Shown here: piece by piece, positions 56,001 to 64,000 of the stretch
Position numbering within the stretch: position 1 is the stretch's first letter
How the letters are laid out: the number at the start of each line of letters is the position of its first letter
Assembly (NCBI GenBank): GCA_038237745.1
Contig: JBBRYJ010000003.1
Location: 168,411-232,410 of the forward strand
Origin: DASQEH01 sp038237745
Lineage (GTDB): Bacteria; Actinomycetota; Actinomycetes; Propionibacteriales; Nocardioidaceae
DNA: 64,000 bases
Direction: 5' to 3'
Notes under the pieces: generated by a model
What the model saw: the letters and a program-made list of their open reading frames with translations, nothing else
Databases searched by the model: none
Told to the model about the DNA's origin: nothing
Program-made: the position numbers and the translations under genes

Positions 56001-56451
56001 CCGGACCTCCGCCGCTCAATGCCGCGAATGTCACACCCCCCAGTGCAGCGGCGGCGCTCCACTGGGCCACGTTGAAGGACGCCTTGATGGGGGCTACGCC
56101 GCGCACGGCCTGCGATGTGGCCTTGGCCGCCGCAGCCAGCACCACGACCAGCGGGATGGGGAGGAAGAACAAGGCAGGCGCCAGCGCGGTCTCGAAGTGG
56201 TCGATCGCGTCGACCTCGCCGCGGAGAAAGTACTCGAGGTTGAACAAGCCAGCCGCCGTCAGGGCGATGAAGAAGCCTATGGCGACTGGCCACGAAGGCA
56301 TCGGCCGCGAGACATCGTCAAGAGCCGTCGTCGCCAGCAGTAGTGCCACCGAAAACAGGGCTGCCGTGAGCAGGAGGACCAAGCCAGGGTGCGCAGTCGG
56401 GGAGCCCCGCACCCTTCGCAGAGACTGTGGCCGTAACGAGACCAGACGCAA
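53062..56451 (-). CDS. Membrane-bound GGDEF-EAL protein with GAF and PAS domains
   Basis: A 1129-residue cyclic-di-GMP enzyme. About eight membrane helices (25-260) are followed by a GAF domain (about 270-410), PAS (about 415-540, QAQDGIATLGADGTVTAWNP), a second GAF (about 545-690), GGDEF (about 700-860) and EAL (about 875-1115). The diguanylate cyclase motif FGGDEF is intact near 782, and an inhibitory RxxD site (RETD) lies five residues before it. The phosphodiesterase has EALLRW near 913, plus LEITESAIMED and DDFGTGYSSL. Both activities appear possible. The start is TTG with GGGGAGG 9 nt upstream. The subtilisin gene lies 39 bp upstream on the same strand. Confidence 0.9.
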   Translation of the reverse strand: MRLVSLRPQSLRRVRGSPTAHPGLVLLLTAALFSVALLLATTALDDVSRPMPSWPVAIGFFIALTAAGLFNLEYFLRGEVDAIDHFETALAPALFFLPIPLVVVLAAAAKATSQAVRGVAPIKASFNVAQWSAAAALGGVTFAALSGGGPAGPVDLGPLAAAMVVVALANGSALLVVVTLAHGSVDRGWFRRSATSLVRESSINFVVNVSFGLLFVTTYAWAPSVWPILLVPLALLHWASRGYAVGRIEQTRLQVAQRATSALSASTMPDSGFSTFCCEVGLGLERDAVDLLLTKGPELYTWRRNQASQPNIANAVALLDALGGSTHPVHIDASTSSGPHSDVLRSMGWRDCTCAPIRVADATLGVLCVYDARRAVAFPDRELESVAGMAREIGLAVEKAGLVASIVGERANLAQIVNQAQDGIATLGADGTVTAWNPALERLTGFASEQVIATPGLDVLTPVDSMNLPVSLSNWVEAGADPPTELLVRTKAGEKRWLSCSYAKAQHVDGLADHLIIMARDVSELKQAEKLIIGQATVLELIAKSAPLAKSLEVLASSLTGLREGVRCALLLLDPTDNSQPRLVASSGIDMATLRAINAFGLDPSTSITRAAVRQQLVVSVDDVRADDEWPQLRLPVLGIGAQGCWAVPIQATQADRVLGVMVVIAPSSPAVGRGSEWTDILKSAARIAAIAVTRSEFESQLSHQATHDQLTGLPNRAVFLDRCEIALRRRRRSGADVVVLFIDLDRFKLVNDSRGHEVGDQLLIAVSKRLQEVIRETDTVARFGGDEFAILCEGVADYPRVLDLADRVQQALAAPVFLAGSDLFVPASIGVAVLRGGMDVATLVGNADSAMYRAKQLGGNRCEIFEQATRTPASVRLSIYADMHRALERDEFFVSYQPLVSLTSGAVTGVEALLRWRHPERGLLVPRDFLSFAESSGLILPIGERVLNLACRQARRWQSDAMGHGLRVNINLSPLQFLQPNLAETISQALDTSGVAPGLVGLEITESAIMEDTDATVSALQECRQLGVALIIDDFGTGYSSLTHLKRFPVDELKVDQSFVAGLCSSDKDGVIVKAVIALAHSLGLSAVAEGVESAEQQNRLKELDCDSGQGYYFGRPGAARNVLPLAH

Positions 56452-56490
56452 TACGCACAGCCTCCCCGGTTGTGCCAGTAGGAGCGGGTT

Positions 56491-58098
56491 TCATCCCATC
56501 CAGTTCCAGGCTACCCCTTCCCAGTTGTGGCCGCGCTTGCGGTTCAACGACAGCTGCGCGCTGTACCAGCGAGCCGTACAGCGCGGCGTCGCAGACCACA
56601 CCAGATGCTTGCCGTCACCGGCAATCAGGGCGACCGGGTTCGACAGCTTCTGCTGCAGGGTCCTCGACCCCCTGATCGCCGTCTGAAGCGCACGTGTGCC
56701 GCCTGCGAGTGCCGAACGTCCGCTTCCGCCGAGGTCAGCTCGGTCGATGGACCCTCCGAGGCCACGATTCGCGAGGCCAGGCGGAGCAAAGGCTGCCTCG
56801 TACGCGTCGACGATGCCGCTACCCACCTTCTGCGGGTCATTGACTGCCACGCGACGCGCGGTTGCACTCAACGCATACTTGAGCCGGTCCGGCGACATCC
56901 CAGGACGTGCGGACAAGACAACGGCGGCCACTCCCGACACGACGGCCGCGGCCATCGAGGTCCCACTACCTTGGTGATAGGCGCCGGCCATACTCGAGGG
57001 GAACTGCCGATCCAGGGTGCTGCCGACCGAGCGAAGTGAGACAAGGCGGGCGCCGGGGGCGACGACGTCGGGCTTGCGGAGGCCGTCGAGGGTGGGGCCT
57101 CGGCTGGTGAAGGCGGCTGACGTGTCGTCGGAGACCGCTTCGGTCTCGTTGTCGTCAACGGCACCCACGGTGATCACCCACGGGTCGTCAGCCGGTTTGG
57201 ATATGGTGCCCGAGACCGGCCCGCGGTTGCCCGCCGAAACTACGACGGTGATGCCGGCAGCCCACGCGCGCTCGACGGCGTAGTTGAGAGGGTCCACCCG
57301 CCATGACCTTGCAGAGTTCGTACCCAAGGAGAGGTTCAGGACCTTGATGTCATATCGGTCTCGAAACGCCACTGCCCATTGGATACCGGCCAGTACGTTG
57401 CTGACATCCACAGACCCATCGCTGGCACCGACCTTGATCGACACCAGCTTGGCCCGTGGCGCAATCCCCCGGAAGCGCCCACCCGAGGAGGTGCCGTTGC
57501 CGGCGATGATGCCCGCCATGAACGTGCCGTGGCCGTACCCGTCCCGGCAGGTCGGTTCGCCCGAGAGATTTTCGCACGATGAGATAGCACCGGTGACCTC
57601 GTCTGTCACCGGCAGGACGCGCCCCGCGAGATCAGGGCTCGAGGCGATGCCGGTGTCCAGCAGCGCCACGGTGACACCTTGGCCCTTCCAACCCGCGCGG
57701 TGTGCCCGGGGTCCTCGAACCGCGGCGCCATACACCGATGCGGGGCGGGAGCCCGGAGTGCTCGGCTGGATGGACTGGACGCGCAGGTGTGCGTCGTTGG
57801 TTACCGTCTGTACGGCTGGAAGACGAGCCAGATCTGACAGCCGCGCCGACGGTACGACAGCGGCGACCCCCTTGAGGATCTCCAACGTCGTCGTGACTCT
57901 GCCGTGCACCGCCAAGACCGCGGCGGCCGCCGCGCGGGTGCTGGTGGCTTGGACGATCACCCGGACATTCGCCCGGCTGCCTAGGGTGGTCGCGATTTCT
58001 GAAGCGGCAGAGGCCGGCGAGAGAGCTACCGCACAGGTAGCGGCGAGAGCCGCAGCCCAAATCTTATTCCGAGACATTTTGTGCTGAATTAAAAACAT
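56491..58098 (-). CDS. Secreted subtilisin-like serine protease (S8 family)
   Basis: A 535-residue secreted peptidase. A signal peptide (basic SRNK, hydrophobic core, SPASA) is followed by an I9-type propeptide (VRVIVQATSTRAAAAAVLAV to VQTVTNDAHL). The catalytic domain has Asp in VALLDTGIA, His in GYGHGTFMAG and Ser in GSGTSMAAAV. A C-terminal region of about 110 residues, mostly Gly/Ala/Ser, precedes a tryptophan-rich end. The start was placed at ATG 58098 with GGGGG upstream; ATG 58077 is an alternative giving a shorter signal peptide. The start region is AT-rich compared with the surroundings. Confidence 0.9.
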   Translation of the reverse strand: MFLIQHKMSRNKIWAAALAATCAVALSPASAASEIATTLGSRANVRVIVQATSTRAAAAAVLAVHGRVTTTLEILKGVAAVVPSARLSDLARLPAVQTVTNDAHLRVQSIQPSTPGSRPASVYGAAVRGPRAHRAGWKGQGVTVALLDTGIASSPDLAGRVLPVTDEVTGAISSCENLSGEPTCRDGYGHGTFMAGIIAGNGTSSGGRFRGIAPRAKLVSIKVGASDGSVDVSNVLAGIQWAVAFRDRYDIKVLNLSLGTNSARSWRVDPLNYAVERAWAAGITVVVSAGNRGPVSGTISKPADDPWVITVGAVDDNETEAVSDDTSAAFTSRGPTLDGLRKPDVVAPGARLVSLRSVGSTLDRQFPSSMAGAYHQGSGTSMAAAVVSGVAAVVLSARPGMSPDRLKYALSATARRVAVNDPQKVGSGIVDAYEAAFAPPGLANRGLGGSIDRADLGGSGRSALAGGTRALQTAIRGSRTLQQKLSNPVALIAGDGKHLVWSATPRCTARWYSAQLSLNRKRGHNWEGVAWNWMG

Positions 58099-58300
58099 TC
58101 TAACCCCCGAGTCGGCTATTTGAATGCACCCATCGTGCACGTTCGACTACAGAAAGACAAGGGACACGAGTGGAAATGGCTGAGAGCCAATGGGCGTGCA
58201 CGTCGGCGTTCCTCTGAACCAGTGGCCCGAGAACCTCCTGGCGGAGGGGCGACGCTGGGACCGGCAACCAGGCGTTTCGCTGATACTGGCAGGGTCGACA

Positions 58301-60601
58301 ATGGTCGGCGTGACGACGAATCAGATGGATCCGCTGACCGAGCCTGCGCCCGCGATGGATAGCGATCAGGTCAAGAGGATCCTGGCCGAGTCCTGGGGAG
58401 TCGGCGGCGCCGTGACGCCACTGCACGGTGAGCGAGACCTCAACTTCCGGGTGTCCGACGAGTCGCGATCCACGTATGTGCTGAAGATCCAGAACCCGGC
58501 GGATACGGCCGGAGTCGTGGACTTTCAGACCACCGCAGTCCAGCACATTCTTCGGGTAGCGCCGGATCTACCGGTGGCCGATGTGGTCTTGACCCGCTCC
58601 GGAGATGCCTGGACCACGACAACCGATGCTTCAGGCCGCCATTGTCACGTGCGGCTGCTGAACCATCTGGATGGTCATCACCCTGACCGTGACAGCCTCG
58701 ATGAGGGTGACCTGTTTGTCTGGGGCAGCGCCGTTGCCTCCCTCGGGCGAGCCCTCCGTGGCTACTTCCACAGCGAAGCCGCCTATCCGATCGCCTGGGA
58801 CATCAAACGTCTCCCCGCTGTGCGGGACTGGGCGTCGGCACTCGGCAACGAGCAGCGAAGTGCTGTACTCGACGTGGTGTCGCGGCACGAGGAGCAGGTG
58901 GCACCGGCGTTACCCGCCCTGCGCGCCCAGGTCATCCACAACGACCTGAGCCGTGAGAACGTCCTCGTAGACGGTCAGCACGCCGTCACTGGGATCACCG
59001 ACTTCGGCGATATGACTCACACGGCCTTGGTGTGCGATCTGGCAGTCGCCCTCGCCGACGTGCTCGAGGGTCGAGAGGACTCCATCGGGCTGGCCACGCC
59101 CATGATCGCCGGTTACGCCTCTGTTACGCCGCTTGAACGCGCCGAGGCCGACCTGCTCGCCGATCTGGTGGCGGGGCGCTGTGCTGCGGCACTCGTGATC
59201 CAGGCCTGGCGCCAGAGGAGCCAAGCGTCCGCGCCGCAGCCGTCCACCGGAGCCTGGAAGCTGCTGCAACAGCTTCAGGCCGAAGGGCTCGACCGTGTCG
59301 CCTCTCGGTTCAGGGCAGCCTCGCAACCGCCCACGCCGTACACGCGGCGAAGCACCGGCGAGCTGCAGAAGGTCCGTGGTCGTAGCCTCGGCCCTCTCTC
59401 CCTCAGCTACCAGCGCCCTGTACACCTCGTGGCAGGTAGCGGCGTCGAGCTGTACGACGCGGACGGGCGCAGCTACATCGACGCCTACAACAACGTCCCG
59501 GTTCTGGGGCACTCGCACCCAGCTGTGACCGAGGCCGTAGCCACGCAGATGAGGCTTCTCAACACGAACAGCCGATACCTGCACGAAGCCCCTGTCGAGC
59601 TGGCCGAGCGGCTGATCGCGACGATCCCCGACAGCCGGTTCAACCGGGTCTTGTTCGTCAACTCCGGGAGTGAGGCGAACGACCTGGCCTGGCGGATCGC
59701 GTGCTTCGCCACCGGCCGAGCGGGTGGCATCGTCACCGCCTTCGCCTACCACGGAGTGACCGCGGCGACGACCGCTCTGTCACCGGAGGGCTGGCCTGAG
59801 GGGGGCCGTCCCAGCGCCATCCGACTGGTCGACCCACCGGTGCCGGTGAATGGGCAAGCGGGCACACGTACGGTTTCGACCGCTGCAGCTGACCTTGACA
59901 GTGCCGGCATCGGCTTGGCTGCCATGTTCGTCGATGGCGTCTTCACGAGTGACGGCATCCTCGGTCCCGCCCACTCCTGGACGAGGGACGCGCTCGCGGC
60001 GGTCCGGACGGCAGGCGGTCTGTATGTCGCCGACGAGGTGCAGGCGGGTTACGGCCGCACCGGCGAACACCTGTGGAGCTTTGCCGCGAGTCAGCTCGAC
60101 GCCGACCTGGTGACGCTCGGCAAGCCGATGGGCAACGGGTTCCCCGTTGCGGCAGTCCTCGGCAGCGCCGACCTGATCGACGCCTTCATGGAGGAGACCG
60201 AGTACTTCAGCACCTTCGGGGGGAACACCGTCGCATGCGCCGCCGCATTGGCGGTGTTGCACACGGTGGAGGACGAAGATCTGATTGCGAATGCGCGCAT
60301 CGTCGGGGGCCACCTCGCGACATCGATTGCCGAGCTGGCCAAACGGGATGCGACCCTTGCTCCACCCCGTGGTTGGGGCCTCGCCGTGGGTGTCGACGTG
60401 CTGTCGCCTGGCAACGGAAACCCTGCTCCGGAGGTCGCCCGGCGGCTGGTCGATCGGATGCGTGAGCGGGGCGTGCTGATCGGCCTCACCGGAGCTGCCG
60501 AGTCGACGCTCAAGATCCGGCCCCCGTTGGTGTTCACGACCCTTCACGCCGAGCGGCTTGTGACCGAGCTCGAAGCATCGCTGGCAGACGTCGCGGGCTG
60601 A
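58301..60601 (+). CDS. Fused APH-type kinase and class III aminotransferase-fold enzyme
   Basis: A 766-residue two-domain enzyme. The N-terminal half (about 20-320) is an aminoglycoside phosphotransferase/homoserine kinase-like kinase with VIHNDLSRENVLVDG (near 211) and ITDFGDM. The C-terminal half (about 345-765) is a PLP-dependent class III fold with VNSGSEANDLAWRIA, ADEVQAGYGRTGE (near 577) and the PLP lysine in TLGKPMGNGFP (near 606). In animals the matching separate pairs are hydroxylysine kinase with phosphohydroxylysine phospho-lyase, and ethanolamine kinase with ethanolamine-phosphate phospho-lyase. The fusion suggests phosphorylation followed by PLP-driven elimination of an amino alcohol. 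That substrate class is inference. ATG 58301 follows CAGGGT. Confidence 0.82.
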   Translation: MVGVTTNQMDPLTEPAPAMDSDQVKRILAESWGVGGAVTPLHGERDLNFRVSDESRSTYVLKIQNPADTAGVVDFQTTAVQHILRVAPDLPVADVVLTRSGDAWTTTTDASGRHCHVRLLNHLDGHHPDRDSLDEGDLFVWGSAVASLGRALRGYFHSEAAYPIAWDIKRLPAVRDWASALGNEQRSAVLDVVSRHEEQVAPALPALRAQVIHNDLSRENVLVDGQHAVTGITDFGDMTHTALVCDLAVALADVLEGREDSIGLATPMIAGYASVTPLERAEADLLADLVAGRCAAALVIQAWRQRSQASAPQPSTGAWKLLQQLQAEGLDRVASRFRAASQPPTPYTRRSTGELQKVRGRSLGPLSLSYQRPVHLVAGSGVELYDADGRSYIDAYNNVPVLGHSHPAVTEAVATQMRLLNTNSRYLHEAPVELAERLIATIPDSRFNRVLFVNSGSEANDLAWRIACFATGRAGGIVTAFAYHGVTAATTALSPEGWPEGGRPSAIRLVDPPVPVNGQAGTRTVSTAAADLDSAGIGLAAMFVDGVFTSDGILGPAHSWTRDALAAVRTAGGLYVADEVQAGYGRTGEHLWSFAASQLDADLVTLGKPMGNGFPVAAVLGSADLIDAFMEETEYFSTFGGNTVACAAALAVLHTVEDEDLIANARIVGGHLATSIAELAKRDATLAPPRGWGLAVGVDVLSPGNGNPAPEVARRLVDRMRERGVLIGLTGAAESTLKIRPPLVFTTLHAERLVTELEASLADVAG

Positions 60602-60961
60602 TTGCGATCCAGGTGTAGGTCGGGCAGACAGGTGAGGCAGTCGAACCGGAAGTCCACCGTCTGCTCGGTAAGCTGCGGTGCGCGGTAGCATTGGTCCAGC
60701 ACCGACCCCCAGTGCCGCTCGTCGAGCGGCAGCTGCCTCGGGGTCTTCACGCGACATCGGATCGAGGGTCCGAAGGCCGCGTGGCGGGCGCCGGGATCGG
60801 TTCTGGTTGTGCTCGCCAACCGGTCGGGTCGAGGTGGGTCGCTTCTTGACCACCGAGGTCCAGTTCGCTCGACGTCTCGCTGAGGGGATCCGGTCGAGAC
60901 TGGGTGCGTCGGTGCGATACCGCCAGGGCCAGTGTGCCGGGCATTGCAGAGGAGGAGTTTC
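60602..60961. other. Intergenic region before the SNF2 gene
   Basis: This 360-bp gap contains a 91-codon minus-strand frame (60544-60819) that overlaps the aminotransferase 3' end by 58 bp and resembles no family I know. I do not call it as a gene. GAGGAGG at 60949-60955 serves the downstream TTG start. No hairpin terminator was recognised. Confidence 0.4.
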
Positions 60962-63088
60962 TTGGCTCGACGAGGCCAGCGCCAGACGGGTGCTACCCGT
61001 ACCGGCTCCCGTTACCCGCGACGTGCCCGCGACCTCGACAACGACGGCATCATCCCTGTGCTTGCCCAAGCTGTACGCGATGTCGAGGCGGGCGCTCAGC
61101 GCGGCCCGGTGACATCCTCGGGTCGCACCAAGTTCCAGGTCGTCGCTCTGCTGGTGCGTGAGGAGCGCGCCCGCGTCAGGGCCGACGAGACCAGCAGCGA
61201 CGCCTACCGCGCCGAGCAGCTCAAGCGCCTGGACGGCATCGCGACGATCCTGGCGAAGACGGCGGCCCGGGATACATCGCTCCTCGCGCTGCTTGCCGAG
61301 GAGGCTGTCGTCTCCGAGGCGGCCATGGCGCTCAAGCGCGGCATGCTGACGGCCGCTGGGGTCGAGCCGCCGGCAGATCTCGTCACCAGCAACGAGCCCG
61401 TGTCCACCTCGGGCACCAGCGAGCGTCGGGTCGTGCCGCAGTCGGTCATCTCGCGGCAGCTGGCCAACCCGTTTCTCGCACCGGAGTTCATGCCCGCCGA
61501 GCCCCGTGCTGTCCGGCCCCGCCGCCTCGCGAGCTGGGAGCTGCTCGGACCGCTTTTCAGGTCGTTCGAGTACGGCGGAGCCTCGTCGTGCATGGACCTC
61601 CCCGAGCCGTCCTCGCGGCGTGGACCGGTTGGCCTTGAGCTGATGCCGCACCAGGCGCAGCTGGTTGCTGCTGCCGCGTCAGGCCATCGAACGTTCCTGC
61701 TCGCCGACGAACCCGGCCTGGGCAAGACGGCCGAGGCGCTGCTGGCAGCCGAGGCCGCGAACGCCTTCCCGCTCCTGGTCGTCGTACCGAACGTCGTCAA
61801 GACCAACTGGGCGCGCGAAGCCGGTATGTGGACACCGACCCGACCCGTCACCGTGATCCACGGCGACGGTGACACGATCGACGGCTTCGCCGATATCGTC
61901 GTCGTCAACTACGAGGTACTCGACCGTCACGTCGGCTGGTTGGGCGACTTCGGGTTCCGCGGCATGGTGGTCGACGAAGCGCACTTCATCAAGAACAAGT
62001 CGTCGCAGCGCTCCAAGCACGCACTCCAGCTGTCGGAGCGCATCCGGAAGCGCGCCGCCCGTCCCTTGCTGATGGCCTTGACCGGTACCCCGCTGATCAA
62101 CGACATCGAAGACTTCCGGGCGATCTGGCAGTTCCTCGGGTGGATCGACGACACGTCGCCCAGCGATGCACTGATGGAGTCGCTCGAGGAGAACGGACTG
62201 ACGCCTGCCGATCCCGGTTTCTACCCCGCGGCGCGTGCCTGCGTGATCGACCTCGGCATCGTCCGCCGCCGCAAGGCCGACGTGGCCGCAGACCTCCCGG
62301 CTCGCCGTATCGCCGACCTTCCCGTCGAGCTGGACGACGCGGCGGGCCGCTCGATCCGGGAGGCCGAACGCGAGCTCGCACGCCGCCTCGTGGCGCGCTA
62401 CGAGAATGCACTCGCGACTCGTGCCTCCGGGGTCGTGGTCGAGGGTATCGACTACGACCTCGTGCGCCGTGTCGCCGCGTGGGAGCGTGAGGACACCACG
62501 GCCAAGACCGGCGAGAACGTGTTCGCCATGATGCGCCGCATCGGTCAGGCGAAGGCCGGTCTCGCCGCAGACTATGCCGCCCAGCTCGCGCGCAACGTGG
62601 GCAAGGTTGTCCTCTTCGCGAAGCATGTCGACGTGATGGACGTCGCCGAGGAGACCTTCGCCAAGCGCGGGATCCGGTACTCGTCGATTCGCGGCGACCA
62701 GACCCCTAAGGCGCGTCAGCAGAATATCGACGCGTTCGTCAACGATCCCGACGTCTCCGTCGTGGTCTGCTCGTTGACGGCCGCCGGCGTAGGGCTCAAC
62801 CTTCAGGCCGCCTCGAACGTCGTCCTCGCCGAGCTCTCCTGGACCAACGCAGAGCAGAGCCAGGCCATCGACCGGGTTCACCGCATCGGTCAGGGGGAGC
62901 CGGTCACCGCGTGGCGCATCATCGCCGCCCAGACTCTCGACACCAAGATCGCCAAGCTCATCGACAGCAAGGCGGGCCTCGCCGCCAGGGCGCTCGACGG
63001 CTCGGACGGAGAGGTGTCGTCGTCGGCCGATATTCAGCTTGAGGCTCTCGTCGCACTGTTGACCGAGGCATTGTCGACGTCGGAGTAG
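60962..63088 (+). CDS. SNF2-family DEAD/DEAH helicase-like ATPase
   Basis: A 708-residue double-RecA ATPase of the SNF2 superfamily. A 200-residue N-terminal region of unknown type precedes Walker A LLADEPGLGKTAEALL (near 245), DEAH in VVDEAHFIK (near 335), TGTPLIND, and motifs V and VI (LTAAGVGLNLQAASNV, then QSQAIDRVHRIGQ near 633). It resembles bacterial HepA/RapA-like and SWI/SNF proteins that translocate on double-stranded DNA. No methylase, nuclease or other defence gene is adjacent, so its role is open. The TTG at 60962 is used because GAGGAGG precedes it; an upstream GTG at 60932 is in frame. Confidence 0.85.
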   Translation: MARRGQRQTGATRTGSRYPRRARDLDNDGIIPVLAQAVRDVEAGAQRGPVTSSGRTKFQVVALLVREERARVRADETSSDAYRAEQLKRLDGIATILAKTAARDTSLLALLAEEAVVSEAAMALKRGMLTAAGVEPPADLVTSNEPVSTSGTSERRVVPQSVISRQLANPFLAPEFMPAEPRAVRPRRLASWELLGPLFRSFEYGGASSCMDLPEPSSRRGPVGLELMPHQAQLVAAAASGHRTFLLADEPGLGKTAEALLAAEAANAFPLLVVVPNVVKTNWAREAGMWTPTRPVTVIHGDGDTIDGFADIVVVNYEVLDRHVGWLGDFGFRGMVVDEAHFIKNKSSQRSKHALQLSERIRKRAARPLLMALTGTPLINDIEDFRAIWQFLGWIDDTSPSDALMESLEENGLTPADPGFYPAARACVIDLGIVRRRKADVAADLPARRIADLPVELDDAAGRSIREAERELARRLVARYENALATRASGVVVEGIDYDLVRRVAAWEREDTTAKTGENVFAMMRRIGQAKAGLAADYAAQLARNVGKVVLFAKHVDVMDVAEETFAKRGIRYSSIRGDQTPKARQQNIDAFVNDPDVSVVVCSLTAAGVGLNLQAASNVVLAELSWTNAEQSQAIDRVHRIGQGEPVTAWRIIAAQTLDTKIAKLIDSKAGLAARALDGSDGEVSSSADIQLEALVALLTEALSTSE

Positions 63089-63811
63089 TCACACGTCGCT
63101 GCTCTGACGGCTTGTCGCGGCCGCATACCACACCAGCAGCGTGTCGAGCAGTTCGCAGGTATGGGGCTCGTCGAGAACCTCACCAATCCATGCGGCGGCG
63201 TCAGCTCGCTCTGGGGAGCGGGCGTTGGGCTCCAGCCAGTCGGCTGCGGCCGTCTCGGCTATATGCCCGAGCTGCGCGATGAGCATCGAGAAGTGCCCGC
63301 GCCGGCTCACTATTGCCGGCCCACCAGCGTCCCGGTACGCATCGGTAAGTGCCCGGACCCGGCCCCAGTCGCCGCGGGCGAACTCGAAGAGAACGCACGC
63401 GAGCTCCTGACTCGGATCAGCCGGTCCGCTGTTCTCCCAGTCGATGACGCACAGCCCACCGTCGGCGGTGGGCAGGACGTTGTCGGCCCACAGGTCGCGG
63501 TGGCAGGTCCGCAGCAGCTGGGGTGGTGGCTCGATCCAGGTCTCCAGCGCCACCAGCTCGTCGCGCAATTCTTCCAACCGGCGAGCGAACGGCGCTCCTG
63601 CTTCCGCAAGCTGCTCGACCAGCTGGTCCCAGCTGTCGGCACCGACCGGTTCTTGGTACCACGGGTCCGCTTCGCCGCCGTCTATGCTGGGGGTCTGGTG
63701 GACGCCAGCCACGACCGCGCCGACGAGAGCCGGGTCGACCCCGCGGTCGGGTGCCAGCAGATCGACCCACTCGTACACCCTGACCTGCCTGCCACCCACA
63801 TGGGCGAACAC
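63089..63811 (-). CDS. Aminoglycoside phosphotransferase-family kinase, N-terminally truncated
   Basis: A 240-residue kinase fragment with the catalytic CHRDLWADNVLP and VIDWENSG motifs and a helical C-terminus. It begins directly after the SNF2 gene stop, convergent with it. The frame continues upstream of GTG 63811 as GRWIRAYSAGVPTPQVRRTT, which fits the family's N-lobe, but it is closed by a TGA near 63895. The first 60-70 residues expected for the fold are therefore missing. The gene is either broken or starts at an unusual codon. Substrate unknown. Confidence 0.6.
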   Translation of the reverse strand: MFAHVGGRQVRVYEWVDLLAPDRGVDPALVGAVVAGVHQTPSIDGGEADPWYQEPVGADSWDQLVEQLAEAGAPFARRLEELRDELVALETWIEPPPQLLRTCHRDLWADNVLPTADGGLCVIDWENSGPADPSQELACVLFEFARGDWGRVRALTDAYRDAGGPAIVSRRGHFSMLIAQLGHIAETAAADWLEPNARSPERADAAAWIGEVLDEPHTCELLDTLLVWYAAATSRQSSDV

Positions 63812-64000
63812 GCTTCCCTCAGTGGTACGCCGGACCTGCGGCGTCGGTACACCGGCGCTGTAAGCCCGGATCCACCGTCCGTTGATGGCTGAGGCTCAAG
63901 GGGCGGTGGCGGAGTCGTTGCCGGGTTGAGGGCATGGGTGTGTGACCGGGCTGGCCGGTGGTCTCCACGTTGGTGTTCCTGGTTGGTGTCCTGGCGGACG
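63812..64000. other. Window end: no complete feature
   Basis: The last 189 bp hold the residual N-lobe coding sequence of the truncated kinase up to about 63890 and then unassigned GC-rich DNA. No gene start, repeat or inverted terminal sequence can be supported here. Confidence 0.4.

Noticed and set aside
60544..60819. 91-codon minus-strand frame after the kinase/aminotransferase gene
   Set aside because: It overlaps the 3' end of that gene by 58 bp, has no clear ribosome site and no recognisable family; evidence is too thin to call.

Overview
The window is high-GC DNA from an actinobacterium (class Actinomycetes). The signs are frequent GTG starts, an HspR/HAIR-controlled dnaK operon, DUF3073 and DUF3151 proteins, PurS-type FGAM synthase, class II fructose-bisphosphate aldolase, a valine dehydrogenase - unknown gene - bldC block as in Streptomyces, and many genes that look leaderless (a TANNNT -10 box 6-7 nt before a GTG/ATG). 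I cannot name a genus. No tRNA, rRNA, CRISPR array or intact insertion sequence is visible.

Layout. 1-2.8 kb: a gene tail, a nitroreductase and a membrane-embedded spermidine-synthase-like protein. 2.9-6.7 kb: the lower histidine-utilisation operon (M20-type amidase, hutF, hutI, each overlapping the next by 4 nt). 6.7-8.5 kb: a signalling pair, a frameshifted MEDS/ATPase gene and a GAF-ANTAR regulator. 8.7-16.8 kb: chaperone operon dnaK-grpE-dnaJ-hspR-clpB, a small membrane protein with a polyproline tail, then pyrE. 16.8-21.1 kb: DUF1232 protein, fba, TrmH-type methyltransferase, DedA, DUF3151 protein and a lipid kinase. 21.2-39.5 kb: purine genes purA, purD, purB, purC, purS, purQ, purL, purF, purM and a DUF3073 gene. 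They are interspersed with a secreted beta-propeller protein, an FAD oxidoreductase, an acyl-CoA ligase, an SCP2-like protein and an M20 dipeptidase. 39.5-42 kb: valine dehydrogenase, a conserved unknown and bldC. 42-47.2 kb: sulfotransferase, ABC exporter triad and an ATPase-PAS regulator. 47.2-53 kb: a kinase gene broken by a 7-bp tandem repeat, a KdpDE-like two-component pair with uppP, a GNAT enzyme and a small membrane protein. 53-64 kb: a GGDEF/EAL protein, a secreted subtilisin, a kinase/class III aminotransferase fusion, a SNF2 helicase and a truncated kinase.

The purine genes cover the route from PRPP to IMP and AMP except the purN, purE/K and purH steps; pyrE supplies the pyrimidine counterpart. 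HspR should repress the dnaK operon through the HAIR operator upstream of dnaK.

The most unusual structures are three intergenic arrays of a 22-bp palindrome-bearing repeat around purL and the following SCP2-like gene; a four-copy 7-bp repeat that puts a kinase gene out of frame, where two or five copies would restore it; a perfect 12-bp inverted repeat followed by a G-quadruplex-capable C-tract just before pyrE; and a pair of divergent leaderless genes only 34 bp apart.
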